In this document: positions 24,307 to 32,888 of the stretch, piece by piece
Layout: every line of letters begins with the position of its first letter
Numbering within the stretch: the first letter of the stretch is position 1
Origin: JBEICQ01 sp046297395
GTDB lineage: Bacteria; Bacteroidota; Bacteroidia; UBA4408
DNA: 49,876 bases
NCBI GenBank assembly: GCA_046297395.1
Contig: JBKCNM010000054.1
Coordinates: 1-49,876, forward strand
Direction: 5' to 3'
The notes under the pieces: generated by a model
What the model was told of the DNA's origin: nothing
The model's database searches: none
Seen by the model: the letters and a program-made list of their open reading frames with translations, nothing else
Program-made: the position numbers and the translations under genes

Positions 24307-25348
24307 AGTTGTTATTTTAAAGAATGAATTACATGACGACCATTTATTATGGGAAAAATCATGTATTCTGCATGCAAATGAAATCTCCTATAGAATTGTT
24401 GATTTAACTAAGAATAATTGGTTAGAGGAAATTCAAGCACATCCTTCCGATTATTTGTTAAGCAAGCCCGGGGCGTTTACATCTGCATTCAAACAACTTT
24501 ATGATGAAAGAATTTATATTCTCAGTAAAATTTTGAATTATAATATTTATCCAAGTGATAACGAAGTTTTTGTTTATGAAAATAAAAGATTTTTATCTTA
24601 TTTTTTAAAAGCAAATTCAATTGCACATCCGGCAACGAATATATATTACTATAAAAGTGAAGCCCTACAGTATCTTAACTATTGTAGATTTCCTATTGTG
24701 GCAAAAACAAATATCGGGGCTTCCGGTCGTGGTGTTGTTGTGTTAAAATCTCTTTCAGATGCAAAGATATATATAGACAATGTTTTTTCGGGACGAGGTG
24801 CAACCAAAAGTACAGGGCCTAATTTTTCTAAGAGTGGATGGCTAAAACGAGGAGTCAATTACCTTTTTAATCCGGGTAAGTTATTTAGAAAGTTAGCTTT
24901 TTACAAATCAATTAATAATGATATTCAGAAAGACTTTTTAATATTTCAGGATTATATTCCTCATGAGTTTGAATGGAGAGTTGTTAGAATAGGGGATTCT
25001 TTTTTCGCCCACAAGAAATTGAAGCTGGGAGAGAAAGCCAGTGGTTCTCTTTTAAAAAACTATGATAATCCTCCCTTAGAACTTTTTGATTTTGTAAAAA
25101 AAATCACAGACAAGCACCAATTCTATAGTCAAGCCATCGATGTTTTCCAAGTGGGTGATTTATTTCTCGTTAATGAGATGCAATGCATTTTTGGTCAAAG
25201 TGATTCTTTTCAAATGATGGTAGACGGGAGAATAGGAAGATACAGATACATTGAAAATAACTGGAAGTTTGAAGAAGGAGATTTCAACCAATTGGAATGT
25301 TATTCTTTACGCATACAGCATGTTATTGACAAATCGCGGAAAAGATGA
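24293..25348 (+). CDS. ATP-grasp domain protein (RimK-like)
   Basis: The 351-residue protein has an ATP-grasp fold. ENKRFLSYFLKANSIAHPAT near 100-120 precedes the domain. FPIVAKTNIGASGRGVVVLKS near 137-157 is the ATP-binding Lys plus Gly-rich loop. FQDYIPHEFEWRVVRIGDSFFAHKKL near 220-245 matches the RimK-type QEFI..D.RV..IG pattern, and a final VNEMQCIFG near 290 supplies metal ligands. Such enzymes make amide or ester bonds between carboxylates and amines using ATP. It is the second ATP-grasp protein in 2.3 kb. The substrate is unknown. Confidence 0.8.
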   Translation: MEKVKVVILKNELHDDHLLWEKSCILHANEISYRIVDLTKNNWLEEIQAHPSDYLLSKPGAFTSAFKQLYDERIYILSKILNYNIYPSDNEVFVYENKRFLSYFLKANSIAHPATNIYYYKSEALQYLNYCRFPIVAKTNIGASGRGVVVLKSLSDAKIYIDNVFSGRGATKSTGPNFSKSGWLKRGVNYLFNPGKLFRKLAFYKSINNDIQKDFLIFQDYIPHEFEWRVVRIGDSFFAHKKLKLGEKASGSLLKNYDNPPLELFDFVKKITDKHQFYSQAIDVFQVGDLFLVNEMQCIFGQSDSFQMMVDGRIGRYRYIENNWKFEEGDFNQLECYSLRIQHVIDKSRKR

Positions 25349-26322
25349 AAGTCCTTTTTGTAAGTAGTGGAAATAAAAAGAACGGAATTAATCCTATCGT
25401 GTTCAGGCAAGGAGAGAGCTTGGAAAAGGAAGGTTTAAATATGGAATATTTTTATATTGCCGGAAAAGGTTTGCCTGGCTACTTGAGGAATATTTTTACA
25501 CTAAGGAACTTGTTGAATAAAGGTAACTTTACTATTATTCATGCGCATTACGGACTTTGCGGAATTGTCTGTTTATTAGCTAAGAGAAAAGAAAAATTAG
25601 TTGTTTCATTCATGGGTGATGATATTTTAGGGTCAAGGAATGATATGGGTAAAAGGAGTTTATTAGGCAATATTTTCGTTTCAATTAATCAATTTGCTGC
25701 TAAGTTTTATGATTTTATTATTGTAAAATCGCAGGAAATGAAATCACAGTTAAATAATTTGTCAGATAAAATTCAAGTAATTCCGAATGGTGTAGATATA
25801 GATTTGTTTTATCCTGTTGAAAAAAAGAAGGCTATTGAAGTTCTAAATTGGGACCATACGAACATCAATTTAATATTTCGTAGTGATCCCGGTCGAGCTG
25901 AAAAAAACTTTACATTAGCTTCTAAGGCAGTAGAACATTTAAAACGCAAATTCAAGAATTTATGTTTACATGTAATAACCAACCAGCCTGCAGAAAGACT
26001 AAAATATTATTATTCAGCATCAGATGTTCTTTTGTTACCATCATTTCATGAAGGTTCCCCAAATGTAATCAAGGAAGCAATGAGTTGTAACTGTTTAGTG
26101 GTTGCAACTGATGTGGGTGATATTAAATGGTTATTCGGAAGTACTCATGGTTATTATTTGTCAGATTTTGATGTGGTGCATTTTTCAGAAGCAATAGAAG
26201 AGGCGATTAAATATTCCATTCATGCTAAAGAGCGGCAAGGGAGGAATAGAATAGTTGAATTAGCATTAGATTCAAAGGATGTAGCAAAACTAAGTCTTGG
26301 AATATACCAAAAACAACTGTAA
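25345..26322 (+). CDS. GT4-family glycosyltransferase
   Basis: The 325-residue GT-B enzyme has HAHYGLCGIVCLL near 63-75, VVSFMGDDILGS near 86-97, VIPNGVDIDLFYPV near 146-159 and the donor-site segment LPSFHEGSPNVIKEAMSCNCLVVATDVGD near 230-258 with the EX7E glutamates. It is the third clear group-4 transferase of the locus. It is shorter than usual (325 residues against about 370) but keeps both Rossmann halves. Its start overlaps the ATP-grasp stop (ATGA), and asnB begins two bases after its stop. Confidence 0.9.
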   Translation: MKVLFVSSGNKKNGINPIVFRQGESLEKEGLNMEYFYIAGKGLPGYLRNIFTLRNLLNKGNFTIIHAHYGLCGIVCLLAKRKEKLVVSFMGDDILGSRNDMGKRSLLGNIFVSINQFAAKFYDFIIVKSQEMKSQLNNLSDKIQVIPNGVDIDLFYPVEKKKAIEVLNWDHTNINLIFRSDPGRAEKNFTLASKAVEHLKRKFKNLCLHVITNQPAERLKYYYSASDVLLLPSFHEGSPNVIKEAMSCNCLVVATDVGDIKWLFGSTHGYYLSDFDVVHFSEAIEEAIKYSIHAKERQGRNRIVELALDSKDVAKLSLGIYQKQL

Positions 26323-26323
26323 G

Positions 26324-28171
26324 ATGTGCGGAATAAACGGTATCATTAATTTTAATCAGGCCAAAGTAAATGAATCTGATTTGTTTAAAATGATGAATCT
26401 GATTAAACACAGAGGGCCGGATGACCAGGGCACTTTTGTTAATAACAACATCGGATTTGGATTTGTAAGATTAAGTATTATTGATTTATCTCCTTCAGGT
26501 CATCAGCCTTTTAAAAGTGCAGATGAAAGATATACAATGGTTTTCAATGGAGAGATATTTAATTACATAGAACTACGAACTGAGCTGGAAGGAAAAGGTG
26601 TAATTTTTAAAACCAAAACCGATACAGAAGTATTGCTTAATGCCTATATTTATTATGGAGAGGAAGTGCTGCATAAGCTCAACGGTATGTGGGCAATGGT
26701 TGTTTATGATAGCATGTTGCAAACAGTTTTCATTTCGAGGGATAGATTTGGAATAAAACCATTTTACTACTATTATGATGATCATGCTTTTTATTTCTCC
26801 TCGGAAATTCCTTCTTTATTGAGTGTTGTTCCAATAAAACCCAAAGCCAATTATAATGCCATATTTGATTACATGGTTTATAATAAAACAGATCATGGTA
26901 ACAATACTTTTTTTGAAGGAATTCAAAAGTTAAGACATGGTCATAAACTCAATATAGATGCAAGGAATAGGAATCAGGAAATAGTACCTATACAATGGTA
27001 TAATCTGGCTAATCGGGTTGATAACACTTCCGGGTTTAATACTCCTTATGAGTTTAAAGAAGAATTAAAAAGAGCCATTCGTTTGAGGCTAAGAAGTGAT
27101 GTCCCTTTAGGAGTCTGTCTGAGCGGAGGATTGGATTCATCAACCATTTCAAGTATCATCATTGAAGAATTCCGCCACAATAATCTGCATACATTTTCAT
27201 CTGTTTTTGATGATTCATTTGCAGGAAATGAAAGGAATTTTATTGATTTATATAGCCATAAACCCGGACAACGGCATTTTGTAACACCTACTCATCTCAC
27301 CTTGTTAGAAGATATAGATGAATTTGTGAAATGCCATGCAGAACCACTTCCATCAACCGGTCCCTATGCACAATATAAAGTAATGGAATTGGCAAAAAAC
27401 AATGTTGTCGTAACCATAGACGGGCAAGGTGCCGATGAACATCTTGCCGGATATCATTATTTTTTTGGGTTTTATTTTAAGGATCTTTTACTCAAACTAA
27501 AATTATGGTCTCTTTTAAGAGAAGTTTATTTCTATTTAAAAATACATCGCTCTCTTTTCGCAATTAAAACATTTTTCTTTTTCATGCTCCCAAAGACTGT
27601 AAGGACTAAGGCAAAGGTTACAAGTCTTGGGTATCTCAATGATTATTTCACAAGAAAATATAAACACAACCAAGTTATTGCCGATAATCTTTACGGTTCA
27701 GGAAGTTTAAAGGAAGCCCTAATTAATCATTTTAATTATAAATTAGAGCATCTTCTAAAATGGGAAGACAGGAACTCAATGTATTTTTCTATTGAAGCAA
27801 GAGTTCCTTTTTTGGATTATCAATTGGTGGAAAAATCATTGGCTACAAGTGCTCATTTGATAATAAGAGATGGCATGACCAAATATATTCTAAGAGAGTC
27901 TATGAACGGTATTTTAGACGAAAAAATCAGAATGAGAGTGGATAAAAATGGTTTTGACACTCCCCAGGATCAATGGTTCAGAACGCCTGAATGGCAAGAA
28001 AAAATCTGGGAAATAATTACAAGTAATAGTTTCAAAAACAGGGGTATAATTGACCCTGAAAAAGCAAAGATTCAATACAAAAAACACCTCAGTAAAGAAA
28101 TATCGATTGCACGAGAGATTTGGAAATGGATTCATTTGGAACTTTGGTTTAGAAAATTTATCGATGAATAA
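26324..28171 (+). CDS. asnB: Glutamine-hydrolysing asparagine synthetase B-type amidotransferase
   Basis: This is a canonical two-domain AsnB of 615 residues. The glutaminase domain starts Met-Cys2-Gly-Ile-Asn-Gly, with Cys2 as nucleophile, and has RHRGPDDQG-type (KHRGPDDQG near 27-35), RLSIIDLS and FNGEIFNYIELR. The synthetase domain has the PP-loop VCLSGGLDSSTIS near 262-274 and EARVPFLDYQLVE near 493-505. It uses glutamine ammonia to amidate a carboxylate via an acyl-AMP. In polysaccharide loci such enzymes often make uronamides, not free asparagine. An in-frame ATG at 26297 would bury Cys2, so 26324 is right. It overlaps the FemAB-like gene by eight bases. Confidence 0.9.
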   Translation: MCGINGIINFNQAKVNESDLFKMMNLIKHRGPDDQGTFVNNNIGFGFVRLSIIDLSPSGHQPFKSADERYTMVFNGEIFNYIELRTELEGKGVIFKTKTDTEVLLNAYIYYGEEVLHKLNGMWAMVVYDSMLQTVFISRDRFGIKPFYYYYDDHAFYFSSEIPSLLSVVPIKPKANYNAIFDYMVYNKTDHGNNTFFEGIQKLRHGHKLNIDARNRNQEIVPIQWYNLANRVDNTSGFNTPYEFKEELKRAIRLRLRSDVPLGVCLSGGLDSSTISSIIIEEFRHNNLHTFSSVFDDSFAGNERNFIDLYSHKPGQRHFVTPTHLTLLEDIDEFVKCHAEPLPSTGPYAQYKVMELAKNNVVVTIDGQGADEHLAGYHYFFGFYFKDLLLKLKLWSLLREVYFYLKIHRSLFAIKTFFFFMLPKTVRTKAKVTSLGYLNDYFTRKYKHNQVIADNLYGSGSLKEALINHFNYKLEHLLKWEDRNSMYFSIEARVPFLDYQLVEKSLATSAHLIIRDGMTKYILRESMNGILDEKIRMRVDKNGFDTPQDQWFRTPEWQEKIWEIITSNSFKNRGIIDPEKAKIQYKKHLSKEISIAREIWKWIHLELWFRKFIDE

Positions 28172-29183
28172 GAATAAATCAATGAATCTTAAAATCAATG
28201 ACATTCATAATGAGTCATGGAGCGATTTTCTTGCTAAAAGTAAATATGGAAATCCTTTTCACTCCTACAATTTTTATCATTCATTAAATAACAGTCAACA
28301 GTTCAAAGGCTGTTCTTTTTCTCTTGAGGTAAATAATGACATAAGAGCAATATGCCTTGTAAGTATTTTAATGGAAAAGGGAATTAAAGAGCGGTTTTCC
28401 AAACGAGCAATTATATATGGCGGTCCTATTCTCTCGGAATCTACCTCTAATGAGGAACTTGACTTTTTAATTAAAGGCATATGTAAATATTTAAAGAAAG
28501 AGTGTATTTATATTGAATTTCGCAATTATTTTGATTATAATGATTTCAAGGATGTATTTTTAAATAATGGATTTTTATACGAGCCCTATGTAAATGTACA
28601 ATTAAAAATAGCTGACTTAACGATGCATCAAGTGATGTCAGCTTTTAAATACAACAGGAGAAGAGAAATTAAACTTTCTTTGGAAGAAGGATGCGAATAT
28701 TTTGTTTCCAACAGTATTGATGACCTCAAAGCGGTATATGTCATCTTGTATAATTTATATGTCAAAAAAGTTAAGTTACCACTTCCCAAAGTAAGTTTTT
28801 TTATAAACTTGTTGCAATCGAGTACAATGATTTTAACTGTTGTTAAACACAACAATATAATTATTGGAGGCGCTTTTTGCCCTTATCTCGACAATAAATC
28901 TCTCTATACTTTTTATTATTGTGGCATAAGGGAATACAGCAAGCGAATTTTTCCAACGCATTTGGCCATACTTGCCGCAATGGAATTTGCTTCGCAGAAT
29001 AAACTACAAAGCATAGACTTTATGGGAGCTGGGAAACTAGATCATGATTATGGTGTCAGAAAGTACAAAATGGAGTATGGTGGTCAATTGGTTGAACACG
29101 GTCGATTTATTAAGGTGTTAAATCCTTTTTGGTTTAAGGTTGGGAAACTTGGTCTTAAAATACTCTCTAAAATTAGGAAATGA
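28164..29183 (+). CDS. FemAB-like / GNAT-fold transferase
   Basis: The 339-residue protein has the double-GNAT layout of FemABX/Acetyltransf_6 proteins. An early WSDFLAKSKYGNPFHSYNF precedes a first acyl-fold, and FKYNRRREIKLSLEEGCEY (near 158-176) matches the family's NxRR..K.A..G segment. The second fold includes GGAFCPYLDNKSLYTFYYCG and FPTHLAILAAMEFASQN, then IDFMGAG and the C-terminal YGVRKYKMEYGG, which strongly resembles the FGG..FK..FGG ending. Relatives add amino acids from aminoacyl-tRNA or acyl groups to peptidoglycan or other glycans. An alternative start is ATG 28182. The neighbouring asnB, ATP-grasp and deacetylase genes suggest amide-linked decoration. Confidence 0.78.
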   Translation: MNKNKSMNLKINDIHNESWSDFLAKSKYGNPFHSYNFYHSLNNSQQFKGCSFSLEVNNDIRAICLVSILMEKGIKERFSKRAIIYGGPILSESTSNEELDFLIKGICKYLKKECIYIEFRNYFDYNDFKDVFLNNGFLYEPYVNVQLKIADLTMHQVMSAFKYNRRREIKLSLEEGCEYFVSNSIDDLKAVYVILYNLYVKKVKLPLPKVSFFINLLQSSTMILTVVKHNNIIIGGAFCPYLDNKSLYTFYYCGIREYSKRIFPTHLAILAAMEFASQNKLQSIDFMGAGKLDHDYGVRKYKMEYGGQLVEHGRFIKVLNPFWFKVGKLGLKILSKIRK

Positions 29184-30268
29184 GAATTTTGATTGATATC
29201 GGTCATCCGGCCCATGTGCATCTGTTCAGAAATCTTTATCACAAGTTTATTAGCAACGGATACTTTGTAATCGTTACTATAAAGGATATTCCTATCGCTA
29301 AATTACTGCTTAAGAAATATGGAATCCCATTTGAAGTAGTAGGTAAAAAATCCGATGGTATTCTAGGTAAATTTTTTGACCAGATAAAATTTGGAATCAA
29401 GCTTTTTAAAATTGCAAAAAAAAATAAACTCGACATCGCAATCGGCACGAGCATAAATATAGCTCACATTTCTAAGTTCAGTAAAATCACCTCATTTGTA
29501 TTTGATGATGATGATAGTTCTGTTCAGCCATTAATGTCAAAGTTTGGTCACCCATTTGCCGATTACCTTGTTTCACCTGATGTATTAAACTATGAACGAC
29601 TAAAAGCCAATCATATTACCTATCCGGGTTATCATGAACTTGCCTATCTTCATCCCGCATTATTTACTCCAAGCGAAGAAATACTAAACGAAATAGGAGT
29701 AAAAACAAATGAAACCTACTTTATTTTGCGTTTTAATGCTTTCAAAGCCCATCATGATGTAGGGGTATCGGGGTTGAGTTTGGAACAAAAACGATATTTA
29801 GTAAAAACCCTCAGCAATTTTGGTAAGGTATTTATTACCACAGAGCGAGATATAGATGATGAATTTAAAAATTATCAATTAAAAGTTTCACCGGAAAAAG
29901 CACATTCACTGCTGTTCTATGCGACATTACTCATAGGTGATAGTCAAACCATGACCTCTGAAGCAGCGGTTTTGGGAACTCCCTCCTTGCGATGTAATAG
30001 TTTTGCAGGTAAAATTTCATACCTTGAAGAGGAAGAGAAAAAGTATGGATTAACCTATGCATTTTTACCATCTGAATTTGATAAGTTAAAACAAAAGTTA
30101 AATGAAATGCTTTTAAACAATGGCCTGAAAAAGGAATGGCAAATAAAAAGGGAAAGGATGCTCAAAGATAAAATCAATGTAACAGATTTTTACTACCATC
30201 TGATTACCGATTATTTTATTAAAAAGTCCATAGAAAAAGCTAAATTTGATTTTTCAAAATATACTTAA
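29180..30268 (+). CDS. DUF354 family protein (GT-B/epimerase-like fold)
   Basis: The 362-residue protein starts MRILIDIGHPAHVHLFRN, the hallmark of DUF354, whose fold is like UDP-GlcNAc 2-epimerase and GT-B transferases. Further family patterns are FDDDDSSVQP near 112-121, YPGYHELAYLHP near 150-161, LRFNAFKAHHDVG near 180-192, and the second-domain LLIGDSQTMTSEAAVLGTPSLRCNSF near 252-277. Members are common in surface polysaccharide loci, but their reaction is not established to my knowledge. Sugar-nucleotide epimerase or glycosyltransferase are both possible. The start overlaps the FemAB-like stop (ATGA). Confidence 0.82.
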   Translation: MRILIDIGHPAHVHLFRNLYHKFISNGYFVIVTIKDIPIAKLLLKKYGIPFEVVGKKSDGILGKFFDQIKFGIKLFKIAKKNKLDIAIGTSINIAHISKFSKITSFVFDDDDSSVQPLMSKFGHPFADYLVSPDVLNYERLKANHITYPGYHELAYLHPALFTPSEEILNEIGVKTNETYFILRFNAFKAHHDVGVSGLSLEQKRYLVKTLSNFGKVFITTERDIDDEFKNYQLKVSPEKAHSLLFYATLLIGDSQTMTSEAAVLGTPSLRCNSFAGKISYLEEEEKKYGLTYAFLPSEFDKLKQKLNEMLLNNGLKKEWQIKRERMLKDKINVTDFYYHLITDYFIKKSIEKAKFDFSKYT

Positions 30269-30505
30269 ATGCCGTCTGACCATACCAATAAAGCAATCCC
30301 GTTCTCCATGAGATTTAAAACTTTAATGGGTACTTATTCCATCAATCCTTTATGCTTGCACAATAATCTGATGAAATGCTATCGTGCCTCATTCAGTTAT
30401 GCAATCCAATATACAATAACTCCTTATCAACTTTTCCTGTCAGACAAGTTTATTCCTCGGTCTATCCACAAGGATAATATAAGTTTTGTCTCTCACTATA
30501 TTTGA
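30269..30505 (+). CDS. Doubtful 78-residue open frame between DUF354 and deacetylase genes
   Basis: The ATG follows the DUF354 stop directly (TAAATG), and the frame ends 11 bases before the next gene's ATG, so position in the operon favours a real small gene. The product shows no recognised motif, signal peptide or membrane helix. It is rich in Ser, Tyr, Ile, His and Pro, which is odd for a folded small protein. It may be a non-coding spacer or a decayed gene. No other frame across the 248 bases is open throughout. Confidence 0.3.
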   Translation: MPSDHTNKAIPFSMRFKTLMGTYSINPLCLHNNLMKCYRASFSYAIQYTITPYQLFLSDKFIPRSIHKDNISFVSHYI

Positions 30506-30516
30506 TTTCCCGGATA

Positions 30517-31275
30517 ATGAAGGATTTTACAATAGATACATACGAAAAGCTATTGGATGCATTTCAAGGGAATGGTTTTTCTTTTGATAGGATTTCCAAT
30601 TATCCGGTTGATTTAAAGCCCAAAAAAATTTACTTAAGACATGATGTTGATGATTTACATTTAAACTCTCTTAAGTTTGCTCAAATTCAATATGATAGGG
30701 GCATCGTGGGTACATACTACTTCAGAATGGTTCCTGAAAGTTACAACAAAGATGTTATCAAGGAAATAGCAGGCATGGGACATGAGATAGGATACCATTA
30801 TGAAGACATGGATTTTGCAAATGGAGACCCTGAAAAAGCAATATCTTTCTTCGAGAATCATTTACAAAGTCTCAGAGAAATATCTTCCATCACCAGTATC
30901 TGTATGCATGGCAGTCCGAGAAGTAAATTCGATAACAAAGCGGTTTGGAACCATTATAACTATAAGGACTATGGTATTCTGATAGAACCTTATTTTGATT
31001 TTGATTTTGATAAAGTATTTTATTTAACTGATACAGGACGAAGATGGGACGGGTTTAAGGTAAGTGTAAGAGATAAGGTTAAAACAACTGTAAAATGGCC
31101 TGAGTACAACTCTACTTATGAAATCATAAAGTCTATCCGAGAAAAACGGTTCCCTGAAATTGCACTTCTCAATTTTCATCCTCAACGATGGACAAATGAT
31201 ATGTTTATGTGGACCAGCGAATTGGTGCGTCAGACTATAAAAAATAAAATAAAACATTACTTCTTTGTCAAATAA
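30517..31275 (+). CDS. Polysaccharide deacetylase-like protein (NodB fold)
   Basis: The 252-residue protein is a distant NodB-like TIM barrel. Visible are IYLRHDVDDLHLN near 34-46 (motif 1 Asp residues), MGHEIGYHYEDMDF near 87-100 (H-x-x-x-H metal site), CMHGSPRSKFDN near 129-140, and LNFHPQRW near 223-230 (late catalytic His region). It resembles the small deacetylase-like proteins found in lipopolysaccharide and EPS loci. A TTG at 30502 is in frame, but ATG 30517 is the natural start. It is the second deacetylase-type enzyme of the locus and only distantly similar to the one at 23164. It overlaps the VanZ-like gene by 11 bases. Confidence 0.75.
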   Translation: MKDFTIDTYEKLLDAFQGNGFSFDRISNYPVDLKPKKIYLRHDVDDLHLNSLKFAQIQYDRGIVGTYYFRMVPESYNKDVIKEIAGMGHEIGYHYEDMDFANGDPEKAISFFENHLQSLREISSITSICMHGSPRSKFDNKAVWNHYNYKDYGILIEPYFDFDFDKVFYLTDTGRRWDGFKVSVRDKVKTTVKWPEYNSTYEIIKSIREKRFPEIALLNFHPQRWTNDMFMWTSELVRQTIKNKIKHYFFVK

Positions 31276-31636
31276 ACATCGTTTTAAGCGATACTATTTA
31301 TGGGTATATGTATTTATCATTCTTCTGGGTATTGTTCTACCCATTAATACCAAGGAATCTGTCATAAATCATACTTTCATCTTGGGGATCAGACTTGATT
31401 ATTTAATACATATCATCATTTTCTCACCTTGGTTTCTTTTCTATAGTAGTACATATTTTAAAATGAATAACTTTGTATGGTTGTTGACTGGTTTCGGTTT
31501 GGCAATTTTATTAGAAGGCAGTCAGAGCATGATTCCATACAGAACATTCAATACACTGGATATGTTGTTTAATGCAGCTGGTATACTTTTGGGGTTCGTT
31601 TTCTCTCAATTGAAAGTATTTAAAAATGAAGAGTAA
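31265..31636 (+). CDS. VanZ-like membrane protein
   Basis: The 123-residue protein has four predicted membrane helices (about 10-27, 45-60, 68-85, 98-115). VanZ-like patterns are present: LGIVLPIN after helix 1, LDYLIHIIIFSPW, and the conserved tail LLEGSQSMIPYRTFNTLDMLFNAAGILLG. VanZ relatives occur in EPS loci of Bacteroidota; their biochemical role is unclear. The start is TTG inside the end of the deacetylase gene. No upstream ATG is available and the first helix would be lost otherwise. It overlaps the sugar transferase gene by 11 bases. Confidence 0.78.
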   Translation: MSNKHRFKRYYLWVYVFIILLGIVLPINTKESVINHTFILGIRLDYLIHIIIFSPWFLFYSSTYFKMNNFVWLLTGFGLAILLEGSQSMIPYRTFNTLDMLFNAAGILLGFVFSQLKVFKNEE

Positions 31637-32660
31637 TTTGCTTGCCCAAATCGGAACAGGGCCAACTAAATATATTAAAAAGTATGTTGACTTAGATTCG
31701 CCAAATACACTCTTGGTTTATACCACCAATCCATTTAACATCGAAAGTAACAACGCCTCAATCAATGCATTAATAAACTTAAATCCGGTAAATGAATTTA
31801 GGTACATAAACAAATTCTTCAATGCAGTAAATGCAAAATTAAGCCAGGGAGGAATTTTTATATGCAGGTTTGAAACCATTGTTGCCAGGAAAGAAAGACA
31901 AAAGTTAGGTAATATCCCGTATATCAGGAATCTCTATTTTATTCTGGAATTTCTTTTTTTAAGAGTGGCGCCCAAAATCTGGGGAATCAAAAAAATCTTT
32001 TTTTTAATTACAAGAGGAAAAATCAGATTATTGTCCAAAGCAGAGGTTTTGGGTAGATTGGTAAGTTGTGGATTTAAAATCGTTGATTACAAAACTTTGA
32101 ATGGCTATTTATACTGTGTTGTAAAAAAGGAAAAACTACCCGATTTTAATCCGGAAGCGTCCTATGGTCTTCTGTTTAAAATGAAAAGAATGGGAAAAAA
32201 CGGGAAAATAATTAAGGTTTATAAGTTAAGAACGATGCATCCCTATTCTGAGTATCTGCAAGATCATATTCTCACTCTTCATGGCTATGCAGAGACCGGT
32301 AAACCAAAAAACGATTTCAGACTCACCCCATGGGGTGGATTTTTAAGAAAATTCTGGATTGATGAACTGCCACAATTAATCAATGTGATAAAAGGTGAAA
32401 TGAAGTTGGTAGGTGTTCGCCCTATAAGCCAACGATATTTCAATGATATTCCAAAAGACTTGCAGGAACTCAGGTTAAAACATAAACCCGGATGTATACC
32501 TCCTTATGTGGCCTTGGATAGAAAGGGATCTGTAGAGGAAGTGCTTCAATCAGAACGAGAGTATTTACTTACTAAAAGTAAGCATCCTTACACAACTGAT
32601 ACCAAATTCTTTTTCAAGGCACTGTTTAATATTATCGTAAAAAGAAAAAGAAGCGCCTGA
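31626..32660 (+). CDS. Initiating sugar transferase (undecaprenyl-phosphate sugar phosphotransferase family)
   Basis: The 344-residue protein ends in a bacterial sugar transferase domain (about 180-335): FKMKRMGKNGKIIKVYKLRTMHPYSEY, then WGGFLRKFWIDELPQLINVIKGEMKLVGVRP with the catalytic Asp-Glu pair. It should transfer a sugar-1-phosphate to undecaprenyl phosphate, the first step of repeat-unit assembly. Residues 1-175 are not the usual membrane domain. They look like the tail of a methyltransferase-like fold (FFNAVNAKLSQGGIFICRFET; LLSKAEVLGRLVSCGF) followed by a hydrophobic stretch near 98-125. I recall this architecture as common in Bacteroidota sugar transferases. It is the last gene of the locus. 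Confidence 0.9.
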   Translation: MKSNLLAQIGTGPTKYIKKYVDLDSPNTLLVYTTNPFNIESNNASINALINLNPVNEFRYINKFFNAVNAKLSQGGIFICRFETIVARKERQKLGNIPYIRNLYFILEFLFLRVAPKIWGIKKIFFLITRGKIRLLSKAEVLGRLVSCGFKIVDYKTLNGYLYCVVKKEKLPDFNPEASYGLLFKMKRMGKNGKIIKVYKLRTMHPYSEYLQDHILTLHGYAETGKPKNDFRLTPWGGFLRKFWIDELPQLINVIKGEMKLVGVRPISQRYFNDIPKDLQELRLKHKPGCIPPYVALDRKGSVEEVLQSEREYLLTKSKHPYTTDTKFFFKALFNIIVKRKRSA

Positions 32661-32667
32661 TTGGTCT

Positions 32668-32694
32668 TCAGCAGTTAACTTCAATACATGCTGA
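32668..32694 (+). terminator. Weak candidate terminator after the polysaccharide locus
   Basis: TCAGCA at 32668-32673 and TGCTGA at 32689-32694 form a 6-bp stem with a 15-base loop, followed by a T-rich TTTCTATTCT. It starts seven bases after the sugar transferase stop. The stem is short, so this is only a candidate. The rest of the 228-base gap to 32889 holds nothing certain beyond a near-consensus TACTTTCG (32865-32872) that could serve the peptidase gene. Confidence 0.25.
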
Positions 32695-32888
32695 TTTCTA
32701 TTCTAGATCTTCGGCAAATTGATAATATCGCACGGTACCTTTCCATTCATTTTCTATTCTGAATATCATGTCTCCCGTCACTTATTTTTTTACAACCCGT
32801 TCACCGCGGAAAACTAAGGATGTGAATTGTTTGCAGAATATATCTTTGACTTCCTGCTTTTCATTACTTTCGCAAGTCAACTGATGTC

